Source: Natrinema thermotolerans DSM 11552 (lineage in GTDB: Archaea > Halobacteriota > Halobacteria > Halobacteriales > Natrialbaceae). Taken from it: 64,000 nt of DNA. Within the stretch, counting starts at the first letter, position 1. Each line of letters opens with the position of its first letter. The notes beneath the pieces are model-generated. The model was not told the origin of the DNA, ran no database searches, and saw only the letters and a list, made by a program, of their open reading frames with translations. The position numbers were made by a program, and so were the translations under genes. Shown piece by piece: positions 45,602 through 54,640 of the stretch. The stretch spans positions 235,653-299,652 of the forward strand of contig AOIR01000059.1 in NCBI GenBank assembly GCA_000337115.1, given 5' to 3'.

Positions 45602-45780
45602 TAGATGCCACCACCGCCCGAGATGAACAGCATAATCGCGCCGATGATGAAGCCGACGAGGCCAACCAGGAAGATCCCCGCACCGGCGATCTTCGACACT
45701 TGGAGGAACTCCTCGGTCGTGGGTGTCGTCGCCATTTTCAACACCCGAACGTACGAGGTGAGGTCGTAGGGAACGTCCAT
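45601..45780 (-). CDS. secE: Protein translocase subunit SecE/Sec61-gamma
   Basis: A 59-residue single-span protein, the typical archaeal SecE length. An N-terminal amphipathic helix ([20 protein letters not shown]) is followed by one membrane helix (about 30-54, [20 protein letters not shown]) and a glycine tail. It is part of the SecYEG channel in the membrane. It overlaps the start of nusG by one base. A TATA box lies 28 bp upstream of the ATG. The ftsZ gene often found upstream of secE in haloarchaea is not here. Confidence 0.95.
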   Translation of the reverse strand: MDVPYDLTSYVRVLKMATTPTTEEFLQVSKIAGAGIFLVGLVGFIIGAIMLFISGGGGI

Positions 45781-45804
45781 ATCTGTCTATTCACAGCGCG
45801 GGGT

Positions 45805-45811
45805 CTTTTAT
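45805..45811 (-). promoter_or_regulatory. TATA box of secE-nusG
   Basis: ATAAAAG on the minus strand is centred 28 bp upstream of the secE ATG and predicts a leaderless operon. Confidence 0.55.
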
Positions 45812-45935
45812 CTGTCTTTCGTGTCAGCCGAAGGGTTGCCACGATCGCCCCCGCTCAGCGGGCCGACTCGAGGCAGCTATCGACGTTGCACTCGACGGCC
45901 CGGCGTCCAAACCGCTCGCCCCCCAAGCGCGCCGC

Positions 45936-46130
45936 ATGGCCGAAGACGATACCGACAGAACCGACGAGTACGAGGCCGAACGGGAAGCCGAAATCGAAGA
46001 CGAACTCGAGCGGATCGACCGCGACCCCGACGAAGTCGACGACGGCGACGGTACTCTCGGGACGCAGAACGCGCCCCGGGAGAACGCGGAGACCCTCGAG
46101 GAAGCGGAAGGCGAAGCCGAGGAGGAGTAA
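45936..46130 (+). CDS. Small highly acidic protein (64 aa)
   Basis: More than a third of the residues are Asp or Glu, with EYEAEREAEIEDELERIDRD as a likely helix. No motif or family is recognised. It is divergent from secE. The composition is what a genuine haloarchaeal small protein would have and not what a GC-rich shadow frame gives (those are rich in Arg and Ser), so I keep it. Confidence 0.55.
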   Translation: MAEDDTDRTDEYEAEREAEIEDELERIDRDPDEVDDGDGTLGTQNAPRENAETLEEAEGEAEEE

Positions 46131-46219
46131 CGCCGAACGACTCGCAGACCGCGACGAAAGCGGGTCGGAAACGGCAGTAACCGGGACGGGCCGGTTTTTG
46201 TGACCAAGATCAACGGCGA

Positions 46220-47371
46220 TCAGGGCCGGGGGCCCGGCGGTCGCTCGCCTGGGCCCGGACCGCCCGGAATCGGGGGCCGCTGCCGTTCCGGCTCCGGCCG
46301 GGAGCCAAGCGTCAGTTCGACGGTCCCCCGCTCGCCGTCGCGGACGATCTCGACCTCGACCGTCTCGTCCGGCGACGCCTCGAGCGCGAGATACGAGGAG
46401 AGTTGGTCCTGCGTGGGGATCGGCGTCCCCTCGATGGCGACGATCACGTCGCCGGTCCCGGGCCGTCCCGTTGCCGCCGGCTCGAGGACGCCGTCCGCGG
46501 GGGAGTTCGGGACGACCTCGGCGACCAGCACGCCGGTCGCCTCCTCGAGGCCGATTTCCTCGGCGACGCTCGGGCCGACCGGTCGGACTCCCACGCCCAT
46601 GTAGGGATGTTCGTAGTCGCCGTCCTCGATGAGCGCGGGGACGACGCGGGTCGCCAGTTGTGCGGAGATCGCGAAGCCGATCGTCTGGCCGGCCCCGGCG
46701 AAGACGACGCCCAGCACCTCGTTGTCGAGGCTCACCAGCGGCCCGCCGCTGTTGCCGGGGTTGATCGGCGCGTCGGTCTGGATCGCGGCCGGGATCGAGA
46801 ACCCGGTCGGGCTGGGAAGCGCCCGATCGAGCCCGCTGACGATCCCCTGTGAGACGGAGGCGTCGAGCCCCAGCGGGTTGCCGATGGCGAGGACTTCCTG
46901 CCCGATCACCGGCCGGAAGTCGGCCAGCGAGAGCCCGTCGGCGACATCCGGCACGTCCTCGACTTCGAGGACGGCGAGGTCGCTGTAGACGTCGGTACCG
47001 ACGACGGCGGCCGTCCGCCACTCGCCGTTGTTGAACTGGAGTTCGATCCCGCCCTCACTGGCAGCCTCGACGACGTGGTTGTTCGTCAGGACGTATCCGT
47101 TCTCGAGGACGAATCCGGTACCGATCCCGCCTCGACCACCACCGTCTGGCGCACCCATTCCGGCGACGGACACCAGTACGACGGAGTCGATCGACTCCTC
47201 GTACACCGCCGCGTACTCGCTGTCGACGTCGGGGCCCTCGCCCGACGCGCTCGAGTCGCCGTCGTCCTGTGCAGCGCCGGTTCCCGCCCCGCCGAGGCCC
47301 AGCGCCGCGATGGTGCTGATCGTTCCAGCCGTCCGCAAGAACCGTCGTCGCGTCCGTTCGTTCGATGGCAC
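46220..47371 (-). CDS. Tat-exported HtrA/Deg-type serine protease with PDZ domain
   Basis: A 383-residue secreted protease. The Tat signal is RRRFLRTAGTIS near the start. The trypsin-like domain (about 55-250) has the triad His in LTNNHVVE, Asp in YSDLAVLEV and Ser in PGNSGGPL. A PDZ domain (about 255-355, GVLVAEVVPNSPA) precedes a Pro/Gly-rich tail. It probably handles misfolded envelope proteins. The GTG at 47371 is chosen because a TATA box lies 28 bp upstream; an ATG at 47397 would sit inside that box. Confidence 0.93.
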   Translation of the reverse strand: MPSNERTRRRFLRTAGTISTIAALGLGGAGTGAAQDDGDSSASGEGPDVDSEYAAVYEESIDSVVLVSVAGMGAPDGGGRGGIGTGFVLENGYVLTNNHVVEAASEGGIELQFNNGEWRTAAVVGTDVYSDLAVLEVEDVPDVADGLSLADFRPVIGQEVLAIGNPLGLDASVSQGIVSGLDRALPSPTGFSIPAAIQTDAPINPGNSGGPLVSLDNEVLGVVFAGAGQTIGFAISAQLATRVVPALIEDGDYEHPYMGVGVRPVGPSVAEEIGLEEATGVLVAEVVPNSPADGVLEPAATGRPGTGDVIVAIEGTPIPTQDQLSSYLALEASPDETVEVEIVRDGERGTVELTLGSRPEPERQRPPIPGGPGPGERPPGPRP

Positions 47372-47395
47372 GCGGATAGCCACCCCGACGAGCGA

Positions 47396-47401
47396 CATAA
47401 A
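47396..47401 (-). promoter_or_regulatory. TATA box of the HtrA-like gene
   Basis: TTTTAT on the minus strand is centred 28 bp upstream of the GTG at 47371. This argues against the ATG that overlaps the element. Confidence 0.5.
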
Positions 47402-47444
47402 ACGGGAGCCGGCAGGGGCAGCCGATCGGCCCCGAACAGCAGGG

Positions 47445-48683
47445 TCAGGCCTCGTCGAAGAGGTCTTCGCCCTCGACCGCGTGTTCCGCAACGGCGTCCA
47501 TGTCGAGCGTGACGCCCAGGCCGGGCTCCTCGGGGATCTCGATGGAGCCGTCCTCGATGACAGTCTCCTCGACCAAGTCCTCCCACCAGTCGAGTTCGTA
47601 GGAGTGGTACTCGACGGCCAGGGCGTTCGAGATGGCCGCGCCGACGTGGGCGCTGGCGACCGTCGCGACCGGCGAGGCGACGTTGTGCATCGCGACCGGG
47701 ACGTAGTACATGTCCGCCAGATCCGCGATCTTGCGGGTTTCGCGCATCCCGCCGACCTTCGGCATATCGGGCGCGATGATGTCGACGGACTGCTCCTCGA
47801 GCAGGCGGCGCTGGCCGTGTTTCCGGTAGACGTTCTCGCCGACGGTGATCGGCGTCGTCGTCGACTGCGTGATTTCGCGTTGCACGTCGTGGTTCTCCGG
47901 CGGCACGGGGTCCTCGAGCCACCAGACCTCGTACTCCTCCAAGCGCTTCGCGAGCCGCTTGGCGCTGCCGCCGGAGAAACTCCAGTGGCAGTCGAAGGCC
48001 ACGTCGGCGCGCGAGCCGACGCGCTCGGTGACTGCCTCGACGATCGAGGCTTTGTGTTCGATTTCGGGAGCCCGGAGGTGGCGGTTCGCGCGGTCCTTCT
48101 CGTGGCCGCTTGGCACGTCGAGGTCGAACTTCAGGGCGTCGTAGCCCAACTCCTCGACGACGCGCTCGGCCTCGTCCGCACAGGCGATTGGGTCCGCTTC
48201 CTCCTCGGTGTGGCAGTCACAGTAGACCCGGACCTCGTCGCGGTACTTGCCGCCCAGCAGCTGGTAGGCCGGCACCTCGAGGATCTTGCCGGCCAGATCG
48301 TGCAGGGCGACCTCGATGCCCGAAATCGCGGTGACCGTGACGCCGCCGATCGAGCCCTCGCCGGACATCTTCTGGACGAGGTGTTCGGTCAGTCGGTCGA
48401 TGTCCAGCGGGTTCTCGCCCTGCAGGAACGGCGTCATCCGCTCGATCAGTTCCGGCGCGCCGGCACCCCAGTAGGCCTCGCCGGTGCCGACGATCCCCGC
48501 GTCCGTGTAGACCCGCACGAGCGTCCACGGGAAGTTGCCGTCGACCATCGTCGTCTGGACGTCAGTGATCTCGATATCGCGCCCGCCGCCGCGCTCGCGC
48601 GTGACTCCCATCGTCTCCGCCGAGAGGTCCCGCATCGTGTACTCGGCGTTCGGGTCGTGCAGCCTCGAGTAATCGACTCCCAT
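47445..48683 (-). CDS. gnaD: Gluconate dehydratase-like enzyme (GnaD)
   Basis: A 412-residue enolase-superfamily dehydratase that closely resembles haloarchaeal GnaD, which makes 2-keto-3-deoxygluconate from gluconate in the semi-phosphorylative Entner-Doudoroff path. Landmarks are YDALKFDLDVPSG, VAFDCHWSF, WWLEDPVPPEN, ITVGENVYR and AMHNVASPVA. Xylonate dehydratase is a close relative and cannot be excluded. It starts at ATG 48683 with a TATA box 28 bp upstream. KDG kinase and aldolase genes are not in the window. Confidence 0.88.
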   Translation of the reverse strand: MGVDYSRLHDPNAEYTMRDLSAETMGVTRERGGGRDIEITDVQTTMVDGNFPWTLVRVYTDAGIVGTGEAYWGAGAPELIERMTPFLQGENPLDIDRLTEHLVQKMSGEGSIGGVTVTAISGIEVALHDLAGKILEVPAYQLLGGKYRDEVRVYCDCHTEEEADPIACADEAERVVEELGYDALKFDLDVPSGHEKDRANRHLRAPEIEHKASIVEAVTERVGSRADVAFDCHWSFSGGSAKRLAKRLEEYEVWWLEDPVPPENHDVQREITQSTTTPITVGENVYRKHGQRRLLEEQSVDIIAPDMPKVGGMRETRKIADLADMYYVPVAMHNVASPVATVASAHVGAAISNALAVEYHSYELDWWEDLVEETVIEDGSIEIPEEPGLGVTLDMDAVAEHAVEGEDLFDEA

Positions 48684-48707
48684 AGTCGGACGTTCACTCG
48701 CACGGTA

Positions 48708-48714
48708 GTAATAA
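48708..48714 (-). promoter_or_regulatory. TATA box of gnaD
   Basis: TTATTAC on the minus strand is centred 28 bp upstream of the gnaD ATG. Confidence 0.5.
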
Positions 48715-48777
48715 CTGTCACCTGCGGTGGGCGGGGTTGCGCAGTCGTGCCGGACGGGACGGAGTATCCTGGCCGGT

Positions 48778-50004
48778 TCACGTACTGGACTCGTCCGAAA
48801 CGGCGTCCGTCGCCGCTACCACCCCGTCGGGTGAGAGTGCGTACACCCCGTTCGCGTTCATGACGAGATTCGAGACGATCGAGTGCGACGACGCTTGCCA
48901 CTGAGTGGAGCCGTCCGATTGCGAGAGAGCGACCAGTCCGCCGGGTGCAGCCCCGACCAATACTGACTCGGGTGTACAGACAGGGGCCGACAGCGTCGTT
49001 GACGACTCGCCTGTTCCGTCGTCGCGCGGGATCGGCGCCTCCCACGTTCGCTCGCCGGTTTCGGCGTCGAGGGCGACGGTCTGTCCGCCGGACTCGTTCG
49101 AGACATAGACGGTCCCGTCCCGAACGGCTGGGATCGTATACCGGTCGGGCGTGTCGGTCACGCGCTCCCGCCACTCGAGGTCGCCGGTTTCCGCCTCGAG
49201 CGCGTACAGCGTTCCCTCGTTGTTCAGGACGTAGACGGCGTTGCCGACGACCGGCGACGAATACGTTTCGCCGATCACGTCGGTCGTCCAGCGGATCTCC
49301 CCCGTACCCTTCTCGAGGGCAGTGAGCGTCCCGCCCTCGCCCGCGGTAGCGTCGATCACGAAAACCCTCTCGTCCGAGCTGCTGATACCGACTGCCGTCC
49401 ACTCGGGTTCGAGCGACCACGCCGGCTCGCCCGTGTCGACTGCAAACGTCTGGATTCCGCCGCCGAGTTGAAGATAGGCGAAGTCGTCGTCAACAAGCAC
49501 GTCCATGAGCGGTGTACTCGCGGATGTCTTCGAGACGATGTTCCACTCATCGATATCGATCCAGTACACTGTTGATTTCGTGTGGACTCCCAACAGCGAG
49601 CAGTGGATTGCCGGATAGACACGTAACCGAGATTGCAGCGAGAGTGAGTCGACCCTACCCGACGGTATATGATACCGATGAACGGTCTTTCCCTGCTCGA
49701 GATGCCAAATAACGTACTCGTCGGTACACACAACCATTGCCCGTCCCGAAATAGAATTCACAGGCCTCCCTTCGCTTCGCAACGCGGGCTGACGCTTCAT
49801 CGATTGGTCGATGGCAGCATTTCGTTTTGGATCGCGCTGGAGCGTCGGCCAAGCGGCTCGCTCACTGCACCCGTCTACTGGGATGGAGTTCGGTAGCAAC
49901 GGCTCATTCGAACCGACGCCACCTGTGATGGCGAGCGTTCCGTAGCCCAGTACGCTACCACCACCAAGCAGTAATGCCGCCCTCCGACGCGATATTTCGA
50001 CCAT
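48778..50004 (-). CDS. PQQ-like beta-propeller repeat protein, exported
   Basis: A 408-residue protein with a Tat-like N-terminus (ISRRRAALLLGGGSVLG) and at least four PQQ-type blades, for example GTLTALEKGTGEIRW, GTLYALEAETGDLEW, QTVALDAETGERTW and GLVALSQSDGSTQW. It is probably a surface propeller scaffold; no PQQ-enzyme catalytic residues are obvious. The coding sequence and the 203-bp upstream gap (50005-50207) are lower in GC than the neighbours, consistent with later acquisition. A TATA-like TTTTTACT lies 24 bp upstream of the ATG. Confidence 0.82.
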   Translation of the reverse strand: MVEISRRRAALLLGGGSVLGYGTLAITGGVGSNEPLLPNSIPVDGCSERAAWPTLQRDPKRNAAIDQSMKRQPALRSEGRPVNSISGRAMVVCTDEYVIWHLEQGKTVHRYHIPSGRVDSLSLQSRLRVYPAIHCSLLGVHTKSTVYWIDIDEWNIVSKTSASTPLMDVLVDDDFAYLQLGGGIQTFAVDTGEPAWSLEPEWTAVGISSSDERVFVIDATAGEGGTLTALEKGTGEIRWTTDVIGETYSSPVVGNAVYVLNNEGTLYALEAETGDLEWRERVTDTPDRYTIPAVRDGTVYVSNESGGQTVALDAETGERTWEAPIPRDDGTGESSTTLSAPVCTPESVLVGAAPGGLVALSQSDGSTQWQASSHSIVSNLVMNANGVYALSPDGVVAATDAVSDESST

Positions 50005-50207
50005 ATCTAACGTAAGATCAGGCAGTAAAAATCACTGGTGCAGTATTATTATACTACCTCACCGATCCATGATAGCTGATATCCGTATGTTGGTATAAAC
50101 GAGAAAAACGTTTCAGATCTATTTGTAGCTTCAGTCACACACTGTCCCAATTGAATCCTACTAATCATGTATGATAGCGAAAATACGACAGGCGACGTCA
50201 GTATCGG

Positions 50208-51074
50208 CTACGACTCGAGGTCGTCGGGTACGTCCTCGAGGGCGGCGTCGGTCGCCCCCATCGCGGCGAATGCGGCCCGCTTTTCGGCCGTTCGCCGTTC
50301 GATCGCCGCCGGGCCGACGGCGAGTTCGATCCGGGTCACGTCCGCGTCGGGGCTCGAGGTACCCAGCAGGGTGACGGGACCGATCTCGCGGGTGTTGCGG
50401 ACGTGAGTCCCGCCGCAGGCTCGCGCGTCCCACGGCTCCGGGGAGCCGGTCGTCGCGGTGAACCGACCCGTACGCTGGCGGTCCTTCTCGTCCTCGATCG
50501 AGACGGTTCGGACGCGGCCCTTCGCCACCGCGGCATCGTCGGCGTGGTCGTCGAAGACGACGGCGTCACGCTCGCGGACCGCCGACACCGGCTCGTCGTC
50601 CCACGATACCGGCCGGGACTCCCAGACCACGCGGTTGACCGCCTCGTCGAGTTCGAGCAGGCGCTCGTCGTCGACCGTCGCCGCCGTCTCGAGGTCGACC
50701 CGGACCGTCTCGGGGCCGATCTCGAGGCCGGCATAAGAGCTGTCGGGAAGCAGTCGGTCGGCGACCCGGAGCAGGACGTGACTGGCAGTGTGGGCCCGCA
50801 TGCAGTACATCCGGAAGGACCAGTCGACCGAACAGAGAACGCGGTGGCCGACCGAAAACGAGGGGGCGTCGGCCAGCACGTGGACCTGTTCGCCGTCGAC
50901 CAGTTCGACGTCGGTGACCGCGGTGGCGGCGACTGTCCCCCTATCGGCCGGTTGGCCGGCGCTCGCTCCGAAGAAGTGACTGCGCTCGAGCCAGACCCGT
51001 CGCCCGTCGATCGACGTCACCTCGGTCTCGAACCGCGTCGCGTACGGCTCCGCCGCCGCCCGTTGCCCGGTCAT
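50208..51074 (-). CDS. Alanyl-tRNA editing protein (AlaX-like)
   Basis: A 288-residue free-standing editing domain that removes Ser or Gly wrongly attached to tRNA-Ala. Metal site: HTASHVLL (H-x3-H) and ARACGGTHVRN (C-x3-H). The ATG at 51074 (MTGQRAAAEPYATRF) is preferred because a TTTTA element lies about 30 bp upstream; a GTG at 51098 is an alternative. There is no aminoacylation domain. Confidence 0.9.
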   Translation of the reverse strand: MTGQRAAAEPYATRFETEVTSIDGRRVWLERSHFFGASAGQPADRGTVAATAVTDVELVDGEQVHVLADAPSFSVGHRVLCSVDWSFRMYCMRAHTASHVLLRVADRLLPDSSYAGLEIGPETVRVDLETAATVDDERLLELDEAVNRVVWESRPVSWDDEPVSAVRERDAVVFDDHADDAAVAKGRVRTVSIEDEKDRQRTGRFTATTGSPEPWDARACGGTHVRNTREIGPVTLLGTSSPDADVTRIELAVGPAAIERRTAEKRAAFAAMGATDAALEDVPDDLES

Positions 51075-51151
51075 CGGTTCCAGTCGGTTCTCGGTCACTA
51101 AAAGTCTGCCCGCCGAGACCGTCGCCCGACGCGAGAAAAACTACCGGTCGC

Positions 51152-51673
51152 TTACTCCGCGAGCGTCACGTCCAGTCGCTCCTCGAGGGCGTCGATCAGG
51201 CCGCCGCCGACGCCGGCCTGGGTCGCTCGACCCTGTTCGACCGCGAGGATGTCCTTCTCGGGTGCGCCGAGTTCCTCGGCGAGTTCCTCGCGCTGGAGGC
51301 CGGCCTCCCGTCGGGCCTCGACGAGGGCCTCGCCGTAGTCCGAGACGAGGTAGGGAAGGGGGTCGTCGTCGTAGTTGGTACCCTCGCTCTCCCAGTGTTC
51401 GGAGTCGCCGTCCCAGACCGGATTGGCCTTCGCGACGTTCTGAGCCGCCTTCCGCTTGCGGTTCGGTTCGTCGGTCGAGCCCGCGTCCTGCTCGCTTCGC
51501 TTTCGGTCTCCCCCGCCGTGGGCCTTCGAATCGTCGTGTGGCGCGCAGTCAGGACAGACCTCGAGTTCCGCGCCGGCGACCGACGCGAGCGTCAGCGAGT
51601 CGCTCTCGGTACCACAGAGTTCGCAGTTCGTCCCGCCGCCACCGCCGGACGAACCGGTCGAGTATTTGGCCAT
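51152..51673 (-). CDS. Multiprotein bridging factor 1 (MBF1)
   Basis: A 173-residue MBF1. It has a zinc ribbon (about 17-44, CELCG and CPDCAPH), a charged linker with Lys/Arg-rich patches, and a C-terminal Cro-like HTH (about 110-170, LVEARREAGLQREELAEELG). It is a transcription coactivator-like protein widespread in Archaea. The ATG at 51673 is the first residue before the glycine stretch; the 30-residue upstream extension is unlikely. Confidence 0.93.
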   Translation of the reverse strand: MAKYSTGSSGGGGGTNCELCGTESDSLTLASVAGAELEVCPDCAPHDDSKAHGGGDRKRSEQDAGSTDEPNRKRKAAQNVAKANPVWDGDSEHWESEGTNYDDDPLPYLVSDYGEALVEARREAGLQREELAEELGAPEKDILAVEQGRATQAGVGGGLIDALEERLDVTLAE

Positions 51674-51763
51674 GCGGACGTTTGGCATCTGCCGCATTTC
51701 AACGGTTCGGTAGCGTACACGCCGTCGCGACGGACACGGGCCGTGGGGGATTCCGTCGGTCAA

Positions 51764-53104
51764 TCAGCGCCCGAACCGTTTCCTGATCGTCGCTCGCAAC
51801 GGCAGCCCCAGCCCGCCGAGCAACGGTAGGACGACGACCGCCGCGATGTCGAGCGGGAGGCTGGCGACGCCCGCTGCCGCCGCGCCGACGGCCGCAAGTG
51901 GGGCAAGCACCGGGAGGACATAGAGATACGACGGCGTCCACCCCGGGCCGCGTCGCGTGTGTCGGACGACGACGCCGAACAGCAGCGGCATGAGGACCGC
52001 ACCGGCAAGCAGCGGGCCGCCGATCAGCGTCGTCGGCACCGCCACCGACAGCGCGACGACGATCGTCTCGTCGATCGTCACCGGCCCCCAGGTCTCCTCC
52101 CGGCGGACGACCCGCGAGACGAGCAGTCCGAGGGCGGCGAGGGCGACGACGCCCGCCAGCGCGCCGTACCACAGCGGCCGCTCGAGGGGCGGGGTCACGA
52201 CCTCGAGACCGCGCATGAACGCGACGGTCGTCTCGACGCCCCCACGGTCGGCCGAGAGCGCGGTCCAGAGCCCTTGCGGGTCGGCACCGATCCCGGCCAG
52301 TTCGGCCCGGAGCGAGCGAAGCGCGCCCTCGTTCGCGAGTCCGTACTGGACGAGGCCGGCGGCGTAGACGATCACCGACAGCCAGAGCAGCGGCAGCGAG
52401 AAGTTCTGTCGCCGCCACCAGCCGGCGATCGGATTGGCCGTCGACCCGTCGTCGCTGTCCGCCGCCCGCGACCGATCGGTATCGTCGGCCGTGCCGTCCG
52501 ACCCGCCGGTCCGACTGCTCGTTCCCGAGCCCGTCCCGCCGCCGGTCCCCGTCGCGGTTCCGGTGGCGGTCGCACTCGAGGCGTCGGCCGTCGCGCCGGC
52601 TGCTGACGTGTCCGTACTCGAGGTCGCGCCACCGGTTCCGGCGGCCGAGCCGGTTGCGCTCGAACCGGCGCTCGAGGTCGACGTCGAACCGCGACTCGAG
52701 GTCGACGTCGAACCGCGACTCGAGGTCCCAGCGCTACTGCTCGCGGAGCCGGCCGCCGACGCGCCGGCGGCCGACGCCGACGCGGAGGCCGTCTCCGACT
52801 CCGAGTAGCTCACCTCCGTTCCCCCGTCGTCGCCGTCGTCGCTCTGCCAGACGTCGGGGGAGGGGAGGCCGCTGGTCCGTTTGGCGACGTAGTCCTCGTG
52901 GCCCAGTCGGTCGTAGGCCTGTCGTTCGACGGGATCGCCGAGGATGTCGTAGGCGGTCTTGACTGCGGTGAACTGCGCCTGTGCGCGGTCGTCGTCGTTC
53001 ACGTCAGGATGATAGACACGGACCTGCTCGCGGTAGGCGTCCTTGATCTCGTCCTGATCGGCGTCGGGCGAGATCTCGAGCAGATCGTAGAAGTCCTCTG
53101 TCAT
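51764..53104 (-). CDS. J-domain membrane protein
   Basis: A 446-residue DnaJ-type co-chaperone. The J domain (residues 4-66) has the HPD at 32-34 (VYHPDVND). A long Ser/Thr/Gly/Ala-rich linker (about 95-225) follows and then five to six membrane helices (about 235-440). The J domain is expected to stimulate DnaK at the membrane. The linker includes a tandem DNA repeat. The ATG at 53104 is directly before the domain. Confidence 0.9.
   Translation of the reverse strand: MTEDFYDLLEISPDADQDEIKDAYREQVRVYHPDVNDDDRAQAQFTAVKTAYDILGDPVERQAYDRLGHEDYVAKRTSGLPSPDVWQSDDGDDGGTEVSYSESETASASASAAGASAAGSASSSAGTSSRGSTSTSSRGSTSTSSAGSSATGSAAGTGGATSSTDTSAAGATADASSATATGTATGTGGGTGSGTSSRTGGSDGTADDTDRSRAADSDDGSTANPIAGWWRRQNFSLPLLWLSVIVYAAGLVQYGLANEGALRSLRAELAGIGADPQGLWTALSADRGGVETTVAFMRGLEVVTPPLERPLWYGALAGVVALAALGLLVSRVVRREETWGPVTIDETIVVALSVAVPTTLIGGPLLAGAVLMPLLFGVVVRHTRRGPGWTPSYLYVLPVLAPLAAVGAAAAGVASLPLDIAAVVVLPLLGGLGLPLRATIRKRFGR
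52671..52727. repeat. 24-bp tandem repeat inside the J-domain protein gene
   Basis: A perfect 24-bp unit occurs twice (52671-52694 and 52695-52718), with a partial third copy. It encodes the linker repeat SRGSTSTS. Its length is a multiple of three, so copy-number change keeps the frame. Confidence 0.8.
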
Positions 53105-53248
53105 ATGAGCGTAGGGAAGTGTAGTCTGTCCCCGAGTTGTGGGGGAGGGGTTATAGTTTCAATGTTATTGCCGATCCGAGCGGAGGCTCGGTCTCGAGCG
53201 CCGAGTGCGTTGTGGCCGCCGCCGGTCGGATCGGACGCGGACGGGCAG

Positions 53249-54559
53249 TCACGAGAAGTCCGCGAGCGACGACTGTCCGCTCGAGCGATCGCCGCCGAGC
53301 GCCCCCGGTTCCGGCTCGTCGTCGGTTGCGTCGGCAGTTGATTCGTCGTCGGTCGGCTCGAGGTTCGACCCCCCGTCGGCATCGTTCCCGCCCCCTTCCC
53401 AACTCTCGAGGCTGGCCTGATCGGCGGCCGCGAACTCGAGGTTGGCGACGCGGACGCCGACCTTGCGGACGGGTTCGGACTCGAACTCGGTGAAGAGATC
53501 GCGCGCGACGCGGTCGACCAGTTCGGGGTCGTCGACGGGGCCGGGCAGGGACCGTTCGCGCGTGTTCACGTCGTACGGCGGCGTGACCGCCTTGACGCCG
53601 ATGGTTCGATACAGCGCGCCCTCCCGGCGGGCGCGGTCGGCGACGGCGGCCGCGAGCGTCTCGATCTGGTCGTACTTCGGCTCGGGTTCCGCGACGGCCT
53701 CGGCGAAGGCCGACTCCCGCGAGAAACTCTTGGGGTCGCCCTTGGGCTCGACGCGGCGGTCGTCGTCGCCGCGTGCGCGGTCGTACAGTTCTTGGCCGCG
53801 CTCGCCGAAGCGCTCGACCAGCGGCTCCGGGTCGGCAGCCGCCACGTCGCCGGCCGTCTCGAGGCCCATCTCCCGAAGCTCGCGGGCCGTTACCGGGCCG
53901 ACGCCGTGCAGCAGGTCGACCGCGAGTGGGGCGAGAAACTCGCGGATCTCGTCGGGTCGGACGACGGTGAGGCCGTCGGGTTTGTCGAAGTCGCTGGCGA
54001 TCTTGGCCGTACTCATCGTCGGCGCGACGCCGACGCTGACGGCCACGCCGACTTCCCGGCGGATGCGGTCCTTGATATGCCGGGCGAAGCCGTCGGCGAC
54101 CTCCCACGCCGTCCGCTCGGTCACGTCGAGGTAGGCCTCGTCGATGCTGACCTCCCGGACCACGTCCGCGCAGTCGTGGAGGATCTCCCGGACGTCGGCC
54201 GCGACCGACTCGTAGTAATCCATGTCGACGGAGCGGTAGTAGCCGGTCTCCTCGCGGTCCGTCTCCCCGTCGAGGTCGCCGACCTCGTGCGCCGCGCGTC
54301 TGGGCAACCGCTCGAGGGCCGTCGAAATCGCTTGGGCGCTCTCGACGCCGAACTCGCGGGCCTCGTAGCTGGCGGTGGCGACGGCACCGACGGTCTCGCC
54401 GGGTTCGTACCCCATGCCGACGACGACCGGCTCGCCCCGGAGTTCGGGCTCGCGCAGCCGCTCGCAGGACGCGTAGAAACAGTCGGCGTCGACGTGACAG
54501 ACGATCCGGTCCTCGTCGGCCTCGCGCTCGACGCCCGGCAGCCGGGGCCCGTCGGACAT
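53249..54559 (-). CDS. dinB: DNA polymerase IV (Y-family, DinB)
   Basis: A 436-residue Y-family polymerase for lesion bypass. The catalytic residues lie in VCHVDADCFYAS (first Asp) and VSIDEAYLDV (Asp-Glu). HhH and little-finger domains follow. An acidic linker precedes a C-terminal QSSLADFS, which fits the PCNA-interacting Q-x2-L-x2-F motif. The ATG at 54559 gives MSDGPRLPGVE; the upstream extension is unlikely. Confidence 0.95.
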   Translation of the reverse strand: MSDGPRLPGVEREADEDRIVCHVDADCFYASCERLREPELRGEPVVVGMGYEPGETVGAVATASYEAREFGVESAQAISTALERLPRRAAHEVGDLDGETDREETGYYRSVDMDYYESVAADVREILHDCADVVREVSIDEAYLDVTERTAWEVADGFARHIKDRIRREVGVAVSVGVAPTMSTAKIASDFDKPDGLTVVRPDEIREFLAPLAVDLLHGVGPVTARELREMGLETAGDVAAADPEPLVERFGERGQELYDRARGDDDRRVEPKGDPKSFSRESAFAEAVAEPEPKYDQIETLAAAVADRARREGALYRTIGVKAVTPPYDVNTRERSLPGPVDDPELVDRVARDLFTEFESEPVRKVGVRVANLEFAAADQASLESWEGGGNDADGGSNLEPTDDESTADATDDEPEPGALGGDRSSGQSSLADFS

Positions 54560-54640
54560 TCGTCTACCGATCGATTCGTCCGGACGGACGTGAACGTTGC
54601 GCCCGCCGGCGGCGGACACGGTCCGCCCGGATCGCCGCCG

